Positions 50,553 to 63,072 are shown, counted from the stretch's first letter. The stretch is 64,000 bases of DNA from Epiperipatus broadwayi (GCA_028023455.1 JAQFVV010006238.1:8669349-8733348), one strand, 5' to 3'. Numbers and translations: made by a program. The notes: a model not told the origin generated them from the letters alone.

Positions 50553-50786
50553 TCATTCATCATCATCATCATCAACTATTATTAATCCACTGCAGGATGA
50601 AGGTTCTCCAAGTTCAATCCATTTCCTCTGATCTTTAGCTTCTCTTCTCCACATTACCCCTGCACACTTTCTTATTTTATCCATCCATCTCACATGTGGT
50701 CTCTTTCTGCATATTTTACAATCTCTTGGAATCCAGCTTAAGATTTCAGTTGTCCACCTATTATCATCTCCTCTAGCAATGTTACC
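50553..50786 (-). mobile_element. LINE-A 3' fragment (minus)
   Basis: From the CATCATCATCATCATC tail: TTAATCCACTGCAGGATGAAG, CTTCTCTTCTCCACATTACC, TTATCCATCCATCTCACATG, AATCTCTTGGAATCCAG, TATTATCATCTCCTCTAGCA. It is 5'-truncated. Decay is slight. Confidence 0.85.
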
Positions 50787-50837
50787 TTATTGTAATAAAA
50801 GTAATTTAATAGTTTTATTGAAGATCATAAGAAGTTC

Positions 50838-50925
50838 AAGCTTCAAAATTTACAAAAGTGGATTTGAATCAATGGTCTTATGTTCTAGAGACGGACCATC
50901 TACTATTGCACTAAACTACAATGTA
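50838..50925 (-). mobile_element. SINE-C copy (minus)
   Basis: Minus-strand: TAGTTTAGTGCAATAGTAGA (A-box side), GGTCCGTCTCTAGAACATAA, GACCATTGATTCAAATCCAC (B-box side). A GGTC/GACC pair brackets an anticodon-like loop. Partner of 24,036. Confidence 0.55.
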
Positions 50926-51452
50926 CTATATATTAGCACAAATTGATAAATCAAGCTTATATTAGACAGCTCTGAAATGAAAAGAACACCTATTGAAAAT
51001 ATTGTTCCTAAATATTTTTTTTATAGATTTTGAAAGTATGCAATCTTGGTAAAGGTAATTGCATTATAATTTAGTTACATATATCCAGACACTCATTTGT
51101 TAAGCAATATTAAATAGCTAGTTAGACTGGTATAGACTGGTATCATTCTAGATACCATAAAAATATTTATTTTGCTTTAATGTTCCTTTGTTGCCTGAAA
51201 TAAATTACTTTTAAAACTTACCCTCTAGACATGACCATCTTATCATAATTATTTCACCCAGCTTTTTTCCCTTTTTATAGATGTGAATAATTATTTCAAA
51301 TTCACTTGCACCTACATTTGCTTATTGTTATTATTCACATTACACCAATGTTTAGCTGTAACTCACTACTTGTTCAAGCAGAAGGGGTTATTCATGAAAG
51401 TTGATGACTATATAAAATGCATATTTGTTTTTTCAAAACTTGTTAAGAAAAA
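50926..51452. other. AT-rich stretch without recognised features
   Basis: Ordinary AT-rich DNA. The N-terminal part of an ORF from 51,283 lies here but runs into the microsatellite and is not a gene. Confidence 0.45.
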
Positions 51453-51756
<304 letters not shown>

Positions 51757-52984
51757 TTATTTTTATTTAAAGTACATATTCTCAACATTAAGGCAATTAT
51801 AGAAAACATAAGGAAGTTATATTTACAAGTATAGATTAATATCAATAAAGAACATAAAATAATATAAACAAAACAGAAAAAGAATAAAATAAATAAATAA
51901 GTAAAAACTTGGCCTGTTAAATAGAGCTTAAGATAATTTTTTTTTTTGATTTGGCTTTAATGAAATGTTGAAATTTAGATTAAAAATGTCAGTTGTTTCC
52001 ATTGAGAAGATATGACAGAGGATATAATGGAGAGATACAATTAGACTGTTGAAGTATTTCTGGAAGAAAATTTTTCTACTGAAGAAATTAAAAGATGATA
52101 TTGTAATATATCTGTTAAGCATGTCCTACAAGTATTGCAGAACTAATTTTTAGAGTCGTTTCTCCCTCCTTTTGTTTTCTTTCTTTTTTTTTTTGAGTTA
52201 AAACAAAAATACTCATTCAAAACTTTTTTTTTAAATGGGAAAAAATTCTTAGCATTACAAACCCATTAGGTGGTTAAAAATGAGACAATGTTTTTCTCCT
52301 GCAATGGGGTAAATAGATTTGTACAATTGAATATTTTATTATAACATCAGGCACACAATAGACTCAAACCCTGATTTATGCATAAGCCTGTAAGAGTTGG
52401 TGTATATAGAATTGAAACTCTAAACTTAAGTGATTCACTTAAGTTTTTTTAAACTCTTACCTGTTGGATGAGTGCCTGGAGATTTATAATATTTAAGAAA
52501 TAGTGTATTATCGGAGACTTCTGTTTGAATAATTAGCATTACAAAATAAATTTGCCATATAATACATTAATTATATCACAGAATTGACTTAAATTATATA
52601 AATCTATTTTGATAGAATACATTATTTCATCTTTAAATCTATTTTTCAATAATTGTATTAGAATTTATCGTAAAGGAAATTTGAAAATTATTATGTAGAT
52701 TGGTTCACCTGATATTTCGAGTTAAAAATATGAAAAATTCTCCTCAAATATTTTATAAATATTTGTAGACAATTGGTATAACATTTTACACTCTTACTAG
52801 GATATTATATGGGGAAAAATTATTGAAAACATTAAATATAAACTTTAATGCATTTTTAATGCTGAGCCTACATAATAATTACTTTTTGGTAAAAATGTAC
52901 CAATGAATTTGTTTTAGAGATATTTCAATATTTTCTCTAACTATGAAGCAACATTAATATTAGCATTAATTTATTTAAATTTAT
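51757..52984. other. AT-rich stretch with a nested hairpin
   Basis: No coding signal. 52,390-52,460 is a nested inverted repeat: GTAAGAGTT...AACTCTTAC encloses AAACTTAAGTGA/TCACTTAAGTTT with a one-base gap. Confidence 0.5.
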
Positions 52985-54415
52985 TAAGTGTTAGTAGACA
53001 TCTAATAATAACTTACAAGACTAAAACCTTAGACAGAAGCATCTTAAAAATGCTTATGTGACAGCCAATCAGATATAATAATGACTGCATGTGGAGCTTA
53101 TAATTCAAGAATACAAGACAGAACACAAGAAAAAGATGGAACCCACCTTCTTCTATACTTAAATTTATATATAAATAAGTCAGACTCAAAGCATTCCAAA
53201 CTAAGAGCACATGAAGCTTAAAACATCTTCACATTTACTACACTAAATATTATATATAAATAAACAATGCAAAATCTTTCAATTTACAATGAAACAATTT
53301 TTAAATCTAATGAAATGATAGTAACAAATCTAAATATATAAATGTATTAAGTGCTAGCAGATATCTAATACTAACTTACAAGTCTAAAACCTTAGACAGA
53401 AGCATCTTTAAAATGCTTATGTGACAGACAATCAGATGTAATAATGACTGTATGTGGAACTCTTAATTCATGAACACAAGCCAGAACCCAAGAAAGAGAT
53501 GGAACCCACCTTCTTGTATACTTAAATAAGTCAGACTCAAGCATTTCGAACTAAGAGCATGAAGCTTAAAGCATCTTCATATTTAATTCACTAAATATTA
53601 TATATAAATAAACAACACAAAATCTTTCAATTTACAACAAAGCAAATTTTTAAATCTAATGAAATGATAGTAACAAATGTAAATATATAAATTTATTAAG
53701 CATTAGAAGATATCTAATAATAACATACAAGGCTAAAACCGTAGACAGAAGTGCCTTAAAAATGCTTATGTGATGTTATAAATCGAAAGATTTCATGTTG
53801 TTTATTTATGTATAATATTTAGTGAATTAAATGTGAAGATGTTTTAAGCTTCATGCTCTTAGTTTGGAATGCTTGAGTCTGACTTATTTATATATAAATT
53901 TAAGTATAGGAGAAGGTGTGTCCCATCTTTTTCTTGTGTTCTGGCTTGTATTCTTGCATTAAGAGGTCCACATGGTCATTTATTACATCTTATTGGCTGT
54001 CACATAAGCATTTTAAGGCACTTCTGTCTAAGGTTTTAGCATTGTACATTATTATTAGATATCTGCTAGCCCTTAAAAAATTTATATATTTACATTTGTT
54101 ACTATCATTTCATTAGCTTTAAAAATTGCTTCCTTGTAAATCGAAAGATTTTGCATTGTTTATTTATATATAATATTTAGTGAATTAAATGTGAAGATGT
54201 TTTAAGCTTCACGATCTTAGTTCAGAATGCTCGAGTCTGACTTATTTATATATAAATTTAAGTATAGAAGAAAGTGATCCCATCTTTTTCTTGTGTTCTG
54301 GCTTGGGTTCTTGAATTAAGAGTTCCATGTGCAGTCATTATTATATCTGATTGGCTGTCACATAAGCATTTTTAGGGCACTTCTGCCTAAGGTTTTAGCC
54401 TTGTACATTATAATT
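52985..54415. repeat. satellite-like array, about 355-bp unit, with inversion
   Basis: Two units read plus (about 52,985-53,345 and 53,345-53,700), a partial plus unit follows to 53,772, then two units read minus (53,773-54,130 and 54,130-54,415). Shared words: AAAACCTTAGACAGAAGCAT, AAATGCTTATGTGACAG, AAGAAAAAGATGGAACCCAC, AAATAAGTCAGACTCAA, ACTAAATATTATATATAAAT. The switch point lies at GCTTATGTGATGTTATAAAT. Identity is high, so the array is fairly young. ORFs within it are not conserved between units. Confidence 0.9.
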
Positions 54416-54649
54416 AATTTATTATCTTTTACCTTCTTGATATACATATCTACAGAAAAGTGCCTTTGAAATTTATTTTGAGAAAGTTAGGATAATATGG
54501 GCCAACAAATCCCCTATCTTTTAACTTAATTTGATTCAATTTAGTCTTCATTAGTGTTTTTCTATCCATAACTTATGCTGATTTTTTGTGGCACCATCAC
54601 AAATGTATTATCCTTCTATTAATATCTGAAAGTGATATTATGTGATCTG

Positions 54650-55990
54650 ATATGGCTACTCCTTTAGCAAAGTCAGAAATTTCTCAGCCACTATGCCAAA
54701 GAAACATGTTAACCACCTTCCCTTCCCTTTCCATTCTCTCATGTTCCCTTTTAACATCATCTTTGTCCACTTTATATCCAGATTCCTTTTATTTTTTCCA
54801 TACCCAGCATAAAAAGCAAGAACTCATTTTCTGTATAATAACTTGGTTTATATTTATTCTTCTACAAGGTCATTATTTGTACTCTTTTTGTTTCTAAGCA
54901 TTTTCATTCAATTAGCAGATACCTAATATTTTCCATGACTTCCTTAAATCATTTGCAAATTAAATCGCCTACATTTTTTCATTTATGTGTATATTCATTT
55001 GTTGCTAATGAGCCTGTTCAAGCCTTAAACAGTAAACTAATTTCATTGCTATTATTGTAAATTAAATTATAAACTAATATTCGGTTTAATTTTATATATA
55101 TTTAACCCCTCTTTACTCTCCATACTAGTTCCTATTTCTCAAGCTTCCTGTATTTTATTAATGCATTCATTCTTTTATCTCATGCTTTGCAATTATAACA
55201 CTCAACAATCCTCATAACACAATCATCCCACCTATTGTACAAATATGCTGACATAAAGTCTTTATCCAAATCTCCTGCATTTCATACTACCTTTCTCACC
55301 CATCTTGTTGCCTGCCTTTTATTCATAACCCAATTAAATACTACTTTGATTATTATCTTATTACCCATAAATTGCAATCTATTGAACATTTTTCATTTTG
55401 TATCTCTCATATAAAAAATTGGCTATTCCTTTTCTTCTTGAATTACCTCCTTTTCTATCCATATCTCTGCATCAAAAGCATGTCTTCCTACTTCTCTTTG
55501 TATTTTTTCTAAGTAATCTAACACCCTTCACTAACACATCATTACCATAAGTTAACCCTGCTACTGCCACTCCCTTTTATACAATTCTTGCTACATCATA
55601 TTTATACATAAAACACTGTTAATTTCTTTATCAGTTCCTTTCTTTTATTTGCTTCATTTGTATTTTTTCATTTCATTTATCCAACCAGTTTCCCAAATAG
55701 TTATAGCTTTTCATCACACTTAATTTTATATCTTCCAATAAATATTCTTTGTCTTCACTTTTTCCATTATTAATTATCATTACTTTTGATTTTTCTTTAC
55801 TAAATTTAATCCCCATCTCTTTACCCATCCTTGTGCATGTCTTCAGCATAACTTCCATATCTTCCCTACTATCTGTGAACAAGAAAAGATCATCAGGCAA
55901 CAAAGACCTGATAATGTATATACTTCTATGCCACCTATTAATGGTATCCCTACCCCTCTTTTTAGAGTGATGCTCAATTCAGTGGCACTA
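54650..55990 (-). pseudogene. LINE-C reverse transcriptase pseudogene
   Basis: The open segment 55,903-55,673 (minus) reads LPDDLFLFTDSREDMEVML, then TCTRMGKEMGIKFSKEKSK, then a VMKSYNYLGNWLDK ending. DD is the catalytic pair of motif C (YADD expected), and the YLG landmark follows at normal spacing. Further down the minus strand, RVLDYLEKIQREVGRHAF, then a PIFYMR.TK segment and a TRWVRKV segment fit the long C-terminal region of this non-LTR class. Stops and frameshifts are frequent and the motif A/B region upstream is missing. It is a separate family from LINE-A and LINE-B by wording. The plus-strand ORFs at 54,652 and 55,749 are antisense. Confidence 0.85.
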
Positions 55991-56520
55991 TCTAATGTTT
56001 TCCAGTTGTATTATGTCCATGACTTAAACTTTTTATGCGTTTATGTGCAATAAATCTTTTGATTATTTTTGGCTCGCATAATTTCATAGCACGATGAGAG
56101 AAGCAAAATTTCAATCTTAAGGAAATTGTACCTCTATTTTTGTCATTTCTTATGCTTAAATGTCTTATGAACTGAGCAATAAACCATTTGATTCCTTTTT
56201 TAAAAATGTAGAAGTTTTACATTTTATCGGTTTAGCATTTGTAAATACTTTGAGTTGTTAAAATGAGTTTTATTTTTATTTTTATGGATTACTATATCTA
56301 TTACTGTTGCTTTCAGTATTTTGTTATGGTTAATGTAAGTCTTAATATTATTACAAGAGCATTAAGCAATCTATTTGTGGCTCTCCTTGTTTTATTGAAG
56401 TTTTAACAATCTGGAAGTTAGGGTTCTCAAATCTATTTTAGCTCTGGAGCTTCCAAGAATGGAACTTATTATGTATTCCAGAGCAATAAAGTCATTGAAT
56501 TACTTATTTAATCTATTTGA
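55991..56520. repeat. dispersed units of the 125-bp repeat
   Basis: TTATGCGTTTATGTGCAATAAATC (56,035), CTTATGAACTGAGCAATAAACC (56,166) and TTATGTATTCCAGAGCAATAAAG (56,469) followed by CATTTGATT-type words match the unit at 39,600-40,105. The spacing is irregular, so this is a decayed second locus. Confidence 0.5.
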
Positions 56521-57129
56521 AATGCTTGTAAAACATTAGATATAGTGTAAGTTTGTTTATTAGTTTATATGTTGATCATTTTGTATTAAAAATAATATGT
56601 TAAATGGAAGTTATTTGATACAGAAATGTATTTTTGAGTATACCAAGTCTTCTAGGATCACTTTCCATCATAGAAATAAAACAAAAAAAGAGAAAAAACT
56701 CAGGCCTAGGAGTAGTGTATCACTTCCTCAATTTTTCTATGAGGGATGCAGAAGCATCAAACTAAAGAAATCTCCTCTCATCCAAATTACTATATTCTAG
56801 ATTACATAGACCATGTGTCATCAATCAGAAGATGTAAAGTTCTGACTAAATTTATTTTTTATTTTATGAGTCAATGTGAAAATATAAAAGATTTTAAAGA
56901 TTAACCTCTGATAAAAAATAAGTCAAAAAGGTATTCAGGAAAGTGCTGATGACTACCTATATCTTATGTAATTCTTTTTAATCTTACCAAATTTCTAAAT
57001 TTATTAGAATTATATATATTTTTTGAAAGTAATCAGTATTATTGAAAACAACATGGACCAGCATGGGCAAAGCAATTTTCTTATTATTACATAAAGCAAA
57101 GTTTAAAAAAATATTAAAAGCACAATTGA
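56521..57129. other. AT-rich stretch without recognised features
   Basis: No supported feature; may include decayed 5' sequence of the Penelope-like element that follows. Confidence 0.4.
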
Positions 57130-57790
57130 ATAGAATTAATATTGTTGTCGTGCATATGGCTTGAATAGTACAAAAAGAATAGCAATCGATTGTATTTATT
57201 ATACTATTAAAAATTTCAATATGGAATATAAATATAAAAATATAAATAACAACATTGATTCTTCTATTAATAAAATTTGCATATCGATACCAAATACTTC
57301 AAATCAACAAGCAAATTTCATAAGGAAAATTTATAACAGAATGTGTGACTGCATTTTATGCACCTCCTACATTAAATAAATTAATAAATAACTCAACAGA
57401 TAAAACCTCATTTACAAATAAAAATTGTATCATTTATAAATGGATATGTAGGTGTGGTAGTGTAAATATAGGGGAATCAAAACTACATTGGAGAAAAGAA
57501 TGAAAAAACACTTGTTGTTATTAAAAAGAGTCCAAAATACAAAACAAAATTGCAAAGGTAATAATAATGTATCAGCTTCTGTTTTTTACAGCCATAATGT
57601 AATAATGTAAAAATATTGCAGGAAAATCAAGGAAACTACATTAATATATAAATACAGGCAAGACTTAATCAATAGGCAGTTAGCAATAATTAAGATCATG
57701 AAATTATGGGAACATTAACCTTTCAAAGAACTAGTTGACAAAGACTATGAGGATAGTCAAAAAAGCTCCTATGTGACAATTATATAAATA
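57130..57790 (+). pseudogene. Penelope-like element 2, GIY-YIG end
   Basis: Plus-strand frames give IKNFNMEYKYKN, then ISIPNTSNQQANFIRKIYNR, a PPTLNKLINNSTDKT segment, then CIIYKWICRCGSVNIGESK, which is the GIY-YIG endonuclease core as found at the C-terminus of Penelope-like retroelements (IYKW..CRCG..NIGES in place of VY.I.C.CG..YIG.T), followed by an LKKSPKYKT-like block in another frame. The reverse transcriptase is missing. One or more frameshifts and stops are present. Wording differs from the element at 58,408-63,008, so it is a separate family. Confidence 0.8.
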
Positions 57791-58407
57791 TATTTGTCCT
57801 TTTCAAAAAAAATTTGATTGTTGTATTTACTAATATTTAATTATAAGATTACATATATATGAAACATACATTTTAATATGTAAATGACAAAAGATTTTGA
57901 GAAATTTGTCTTTAATTTTGTATTTATTTTCAATAAATTAGTTCAGGAATACACAAATTTAAAAAAAGAAAAAATACTTTATATATTAATATTTCGAAGC
58001 CGAGTTAAATTAGAAAATAAAATATTTTTTAAAAAGTATTTGCTTCCATTTTAATATCTATGATTTAGTAAAGATTTCAATTATTTTTACATTTATTTAT
58101 AGTTTTCACAACTTATTTAATTATCATGTACTGAATTATAAAGTTTTATTAATAAATTTTATATTTACTGAAATATTGATCTTAATAACAAATATCGCAA
58201 TCTTTAAATGCAAAGTTTTAGTATAGTTATAAAAATAAACCTTCAATCTAAGCAAATAAATAATACAGACAAAATCTTATTTGAAAAATAAATAAAATAG
58301 ATAAAAACTATACTAATCTTATTATATGAATATTTTAAATTATTAATGTTATCAATTATTTTATTATTAATTTGGAAAAGATTAAATATATTTATGCTGT
58401 TCTTCCA
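57791..58407. other. AT-rich stretch without recognised features
   Basis: No supported feature. Confidence 0.5.
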
Positions 58408-58487
58408 TAAAATAATCAGAAAATAATAAATTCTTACAACAGCTATATAAATATCAATTTTTTTATATACATAAAAAGCTTTTTTTT

Positions 58488-58512
58488 AGCACCTGATTTG
58501 GTGCACTTTTCA
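58488..58512 (-). ncRNA. decayed hammerhead-like core in left Penelope copy
   Basis: Minus-strand: TTTGAAAAG then GCACC/GGTGC stem with loop AAATCA, then TAAAAAAA in place of GAAA. It corresponds exactly to the better-preserved core at 62,907 in the other arm. Inactive by sequence. Confidence 0.45.
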
Positions 58513-59608
58513 AATATTAATAATCTATTATGTTAATGAACTATTACATACATAAAACCATATAGTGTTTAATAATGACATTAAAACAACGAATAAAAAT
58601 ATAAATCATTAAAATAAATCCAAGCCTACATATAAATCCAGTAATTACAAAGTAATTGACTATATCATAACAATATAATAAGTAAATTACAGACATTTTT
58701 TTTACAATTATATATATGTCAATTTAAATAATTTTCCATTCATTTTTAATTAACCAGTTATTAACCAAATTTATAGAAGTCTTGTAAATATTCATACAAT
58801 TATTTAAATGATTTTTAATATAATATGTTTTATATATTTGTCTTCTTTTCTGGATCTTTGAAGAAATTTAAGCATTTAATAATTTTTGTAGCATCTATTC
58901 TATGCCCATATTTTAAATAGTGAATATATAATGCAGATTTATCATCTTTCCTATTAATTGCATTATTATGTTCTTTGGCTCTTATCTCTAATTGTTTGCC
59001 AGTATACCCAAAGTAAACCATTTTACAATTTCACACCCAATTTTATATACAATTCTCTTTTTATATTGTATACCATCTCTTAACCTATAATTAATTACCC
59101 ATTAATAGATGGATATTTTTACTGTTTGACCAGCCAATATTTATATCCTTCTCAATATAATTTTTGTTATACTGTATTATATATCTTAGGACAATATGAA
59201 ATTCTAATCTATTTCTTATTTGATTCATTATTACCATTGTCAATACAATTATTTTTCTCAGAAATATTATCACCTACTACAGATGTTTTAGAATTAAAAA
59301 ATATATTTTTAATAGTTTTAGGATTATATCCATAATATTTATATAATTTAATAAATCGATTATTTTGTAATCGAGCTACACTTTTATCTATATTATATTT
59401 ATCACTCCTATATTTACAATTTTTAATAACTGCCAATTTATGCACCCATGCTTGTTGTGAATCTACATGAATAATTTTCCTTAATTTATGTTCTTAATAA
59501 AATGTTTTAACTTAATTTTATTATCTTTGTTTATATTAATTTTTATATTTAAATATTTAATTCTATTTTCAAATTTTACTTTTGTAAATTTAATTATATA
59601 TATATATA

Positions 59609-59609
<1 letters not shown>

Positions 59610-59661
<52 letters not shown>
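59610..59661. repeat. TTA microsatellite inside Penelope copy
   Basis: About 17 TTA units in the left arm. The homologous site in the right arm (61,820) has only AATAATAATATATATAAA, so the tract expanded after the arms separated. Confidence 0.95.
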
Positions 59662-59662
<1 letters not shown>

Positions 59663-60443
59663 ATTCATTATAAATATTATTCATTGATTATTTATTACCA
59701 ATAATTAAAATATCATCAACGTATCTAGAATAATATATTATTTTTTGACTATCATTTTTTTAATTACAATATTTTCTAATTCACTTATAAATATTGATGA
59801 GATTAACCCACTAACCCATCCCTAATGTATATACCAAAATTCATTATTATATTTTAAATATAAATTATTGCATATTAATTTTAAACTCTCTTCAATAATA
59901 TTTATTATATTTATATCATCTATATAATTTTTTTATTAATATATCTATACTTTTAAGTTGTGGAATACTTTGGTACATTTTTCCAATATCCATTTAAAAT
60001 ACTTTGATTCTTATTTAATTTTATACTATTTAATTTATTAATAATATCCTCTGCATACTTTACAGAATATTCACCATATTTTAAAATACCTGTTATCCAT
60101 TTATTTATATACATACAACAGCCTCAATGGGTTATTTTTTTATGCGTTTTAACCTTTGTAAAAATATATGGATTTTCATAAGATGAAGAGTACAATAATA
60201 TATATTCATTTATATCTATAATTTTATAATCTTTCATTTTATTAAATAGTTTTAAATATTTGTTTTTTATCCCTATGGTTGGATCTTTTAATAATTTCCC
60301 ATATCCTTCTTTATTTATTTCATCTTCTATCCTGTCAATATAATCCTTATGATACATTACAACAAATCTATTATTTTTATCCTCTTTACAAATAGTAATC
60401 CTATCATAATCACAGATCTACCTAATATTAGTAACAAGCCTCC

Positions 60444-60445
<2 letters not shown>

Positions 60446-60532
<87 letters not shown>
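60446..60532. repeat. AT microsatellite inside Penelope copy
   Basis: About 43 AT units. The homologous position in the right arm (60,977-60,989) has only GACTATATATATAGAAGGC. The Ile-Tyr repeats in the overlapping ORFs on both strands are artefacts. Confidence 0.97.
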
Positions 60533-60535
<3 letters not shown>

Positions 60536-60810
60536 CTTATAAGTAATTTTCTTTTCATATAAATATTTATTTAATAAACAATTAATTTTCTTTTTATCAT
60601 CGACTGCTATATTCGCTATTATAGGTACAAAAAGATGGTCCTTCACTCAGTAACATGTTTTGTTCTTTAGAAAATTTAATTGTCGTTAGATTTATAAAAT
60701 TATTCTGATGTTCCTCATTATGACCTATGAAGTTATAAAATCCTTGATCTTTAAAATTACAATTCGAATTTTTTGTCCAATATTTATTTAACATCCATGA
60801 CCATTTTTTA

Positions 60811-63008
60811 AACATGTTATTGAGTAAAGGACCATCTTTTGTACCTGTAATAGATAAGGATATTAATAAGAAGATTGTTATTGATATTGAATTAGCGAAT
60901 ATATTAGTTGATAATAAAAAGAAAATTAATTGTTTATTAAATAAAGATTTATATGAAAAGAAAATTACTTATAAGGACTATATATATAGAAGGCTTGTTA
61001 CTAATATTAGAAAAATCTGTGATTATGAAAGGATTACTATTTGTAAAGAGAATAAAGGTAATAGTTTGTTGTAATGTATCATAAGGATTATATTGACAGG
61101 TTAGAAGATGAAATAAATAAAGAAGGATATGGTAAATTATTAAAAGATCCAACCACAGAGATAAAAACAAATATTTAAAACTACTTAATAAAATGAAAGA
61201 TTATAAAATTATAGATATAAATGAATATAAATTATTGTATTCTTTTTTTTATGAAAATTCATATATTTTTTTACAAAGGTTAAAACTCACAAAAATAATA
61301 ACACATTGAGGCTGTTGTTTACCTTTAGTAATTTTATTTTACAAAAGTTTTGTAAGTATATAAATAAATGGATAACAGGTATTTTAAGATATGGTAAATA
61401 TTGTATAAAAAATGCAGAAAGTATTATTAATAAATTAAATAGTATAAAATCAAATAGAAATCAAAGTATTTTTATGATGGATATTGAAAAAATATATCCA
61501 AGTATTACACAACTTAAAAAAATAGATATATTAATAAAAAATTTAAGTAAATGTATAGATGATATTAATATAATAAATATTATTGAAGAGAGTTTAAAAT
61601 TAATACACAATAGTTTATATTTGAAATATAATAATGAATTTTGGTATATACATTAGGGATGGGTTAGTGGGTTAATCTCATCAATATTTATAAATGAATT
61701 AGAAAATATTGTAATTAAAAAAAAGGATAATTAGTCAAGAAATAATACATTATTCTAAATATGTTGATGATGTTTTAATTATTGGTAATAAATAATCAAT
61801 GAATAATATTTATAATGAATTTAATAATAATATATATAAAATTAAATTTACAAAAGTAGAATTTGAAGATAGAATTAAATATTTAAATATAGAAATTAAT
61901 ATAGATAAAGATAATAAAATTAAGTTAAAACATTTTATTAAGAACATAAATTAAGGAAAATTATTCACGTAGATTCACAACAAGTATGGGTGCAAAAATT
62001 GGCAGTTATTAAAAATTGTAAATATAGGAATGATAAATATAATATAGATAAAAGTGTAGCTCAATTACAAAAGAATTGATTTATTAAATTATATAAAGAT
62101 TATGGATATAATCCTAAAACTATTAAAAATATATTTTTTAATTCTAAAACATCTGTAATAGGTGATAATATTTCTGAGAAAAATAATTGTATTGATAATG
62201 GTAATAATGAATCAAATAAGAAATAGATTAGACTTTCATATTGTCCTAAGATATTTAATACATTGAGGTATAACAAAAATTATATTGAGAATGATATAAA
62301 TATTGACTGTTCGAACAGTAAAAATCTTGATCTATTAATGGGTAATTAATTATAGGTGAAGAGATGATATATGATGTAAAAAATGAATTGTATATAAAAT
62401 TGCATGCAAAATTTGTAAAATGGTTTACTTTGGTCATACTGGCAAACAATTAGAGATAAGAGCCAAAGAACATAATAATGCAATTAATAAAAAATATGAT
62501 AAATCTGCATTATATATTCACTATTTAAAATATGGGCATAGAATATATGCTACAAAAATTATTAAATGCTTAAATTTCTTCAAAGATCCAAAAAGAAGAC
62601 AAATATATGAAACATAGTATATTAAAAATAATTTAAATAATTGGATGAATATTTACAAGACTATAAATTTGGTTAATAACTGGTTAATTAAAAATGAATG
62701 GAAAATTATATATATATAATTGTAAAAAAAATGCATGTAATTTATTTATTTATTTATTATATTGTTATGATATAGTCAATTATCTTATAATTACTGGATT
62801 TATATGTAGATTTGGATTTATTTTAATGATTTATATTTGTATTTGGTTGTTTCAATTTCATTATTGAACGCTATATGATTTTATGTCTGTAATAGATTAT
62901 TAACATTTGAAGAGGGCACCAAATCAGGTGCTGAAAAGACTTTTTATGTATATAAAAATTTGATATTTATATAGCTATTGTAAGAATTTATTATTTTCTG
63001 ATTATTAT
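60811..63008 (+). pseudogene. Penelope-like element 1, right (plus) copy
   Basis: Mirror image of the left copy, starting at the internal site NMLLSKGPSF. Blocks in order: ITYKDYIYRRLVTNIRKICD, YERITICKENKGN (60,814-61,074), HKDYIDRLEDEI (next frame), KCCIKNAE-like and FMMDIEKIYPSITQ (motif A, about 61,470-61,510), in-frame TAG (61,654-61,656), GWVSGLISSIFINELEN (motif B region), KYVDDVLIIGN (motif C, about 61,755-61,790), TAA (61,793-61,795), frameshift near 61,940, and GIY-YIG MVYFGHTGKQLEIRAKEHNN (62,420-62,617). The TAG, the TAA and the frameshift are shared with the left copy. The 3' end carries a hammerhead-like core. Confidence 0.92.
62907..62940 (+). ncRNA. hammerhead-like core at Penelope 3' end
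   Basis: TTGAAGA, stem GGCACC/GGTGCT (one G-U) with loop AAATCA, then GAAA (62,933-62,936) and AGAC. It fits the CUGANGA - stem II - GAAA order with one change (first C is U). Penelope-like elements are known carriers of hammerhead ribozymes. I do not see convincing stems I and III, so activity is doubtful. Confidence 0.5.
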
Positions 63009-63041
63009 TTTATTATTAATATATTTGATTTGATAAAAATG

Positions 63042-63072
63042 TATTAATATTATTATTATTATTATTATTATT
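63042..63072. repeat. short ATT microsatellite
   Basis: About 10 ATT units just beyond the right Penelope arm. Confidence 0.9.

Larger units (their letters stand above)
58408..60815 (-). pseudogene. Penelope-like element 1, left (minus) copy
   Basis: Reading minus from 60,815: FKKWSWMLNKYWTKN, then FSKEQNMLLSEGPSFC (a conserved N-terminal block of Penelope-like proteins), a YDRITICK-type block, HKDYIDRIEDEI and KLLKDPTIGIKNKYL, the THKK landmark (60,130), motif A DIGKMYQSIPQ (59,964-59,993), an in-frame TAG (59,822-59,824) just before GWVSGLISS (motif B region), motif C RYVDDILIIGN (59,712-59,725), a stop at 59,688-59,690, a frameshift near 59,490, and a C-terminal GIY-YIG domain MVYFGYTGKQLEIRAKEHNN (58,830-59,020) with the catalytic Arg. 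In a live element these make a reverse transcriptase plus endonuclease. This copy is dead. An AT tract and an ATT tract have expanded inside it. Confidence 0.92.

Noticed and set aside
52985-54415. Hammerhead ribozyme in the satellite unit
   Set aside because: Neither strand of the unit contains CTGANGA followed by GAAA.
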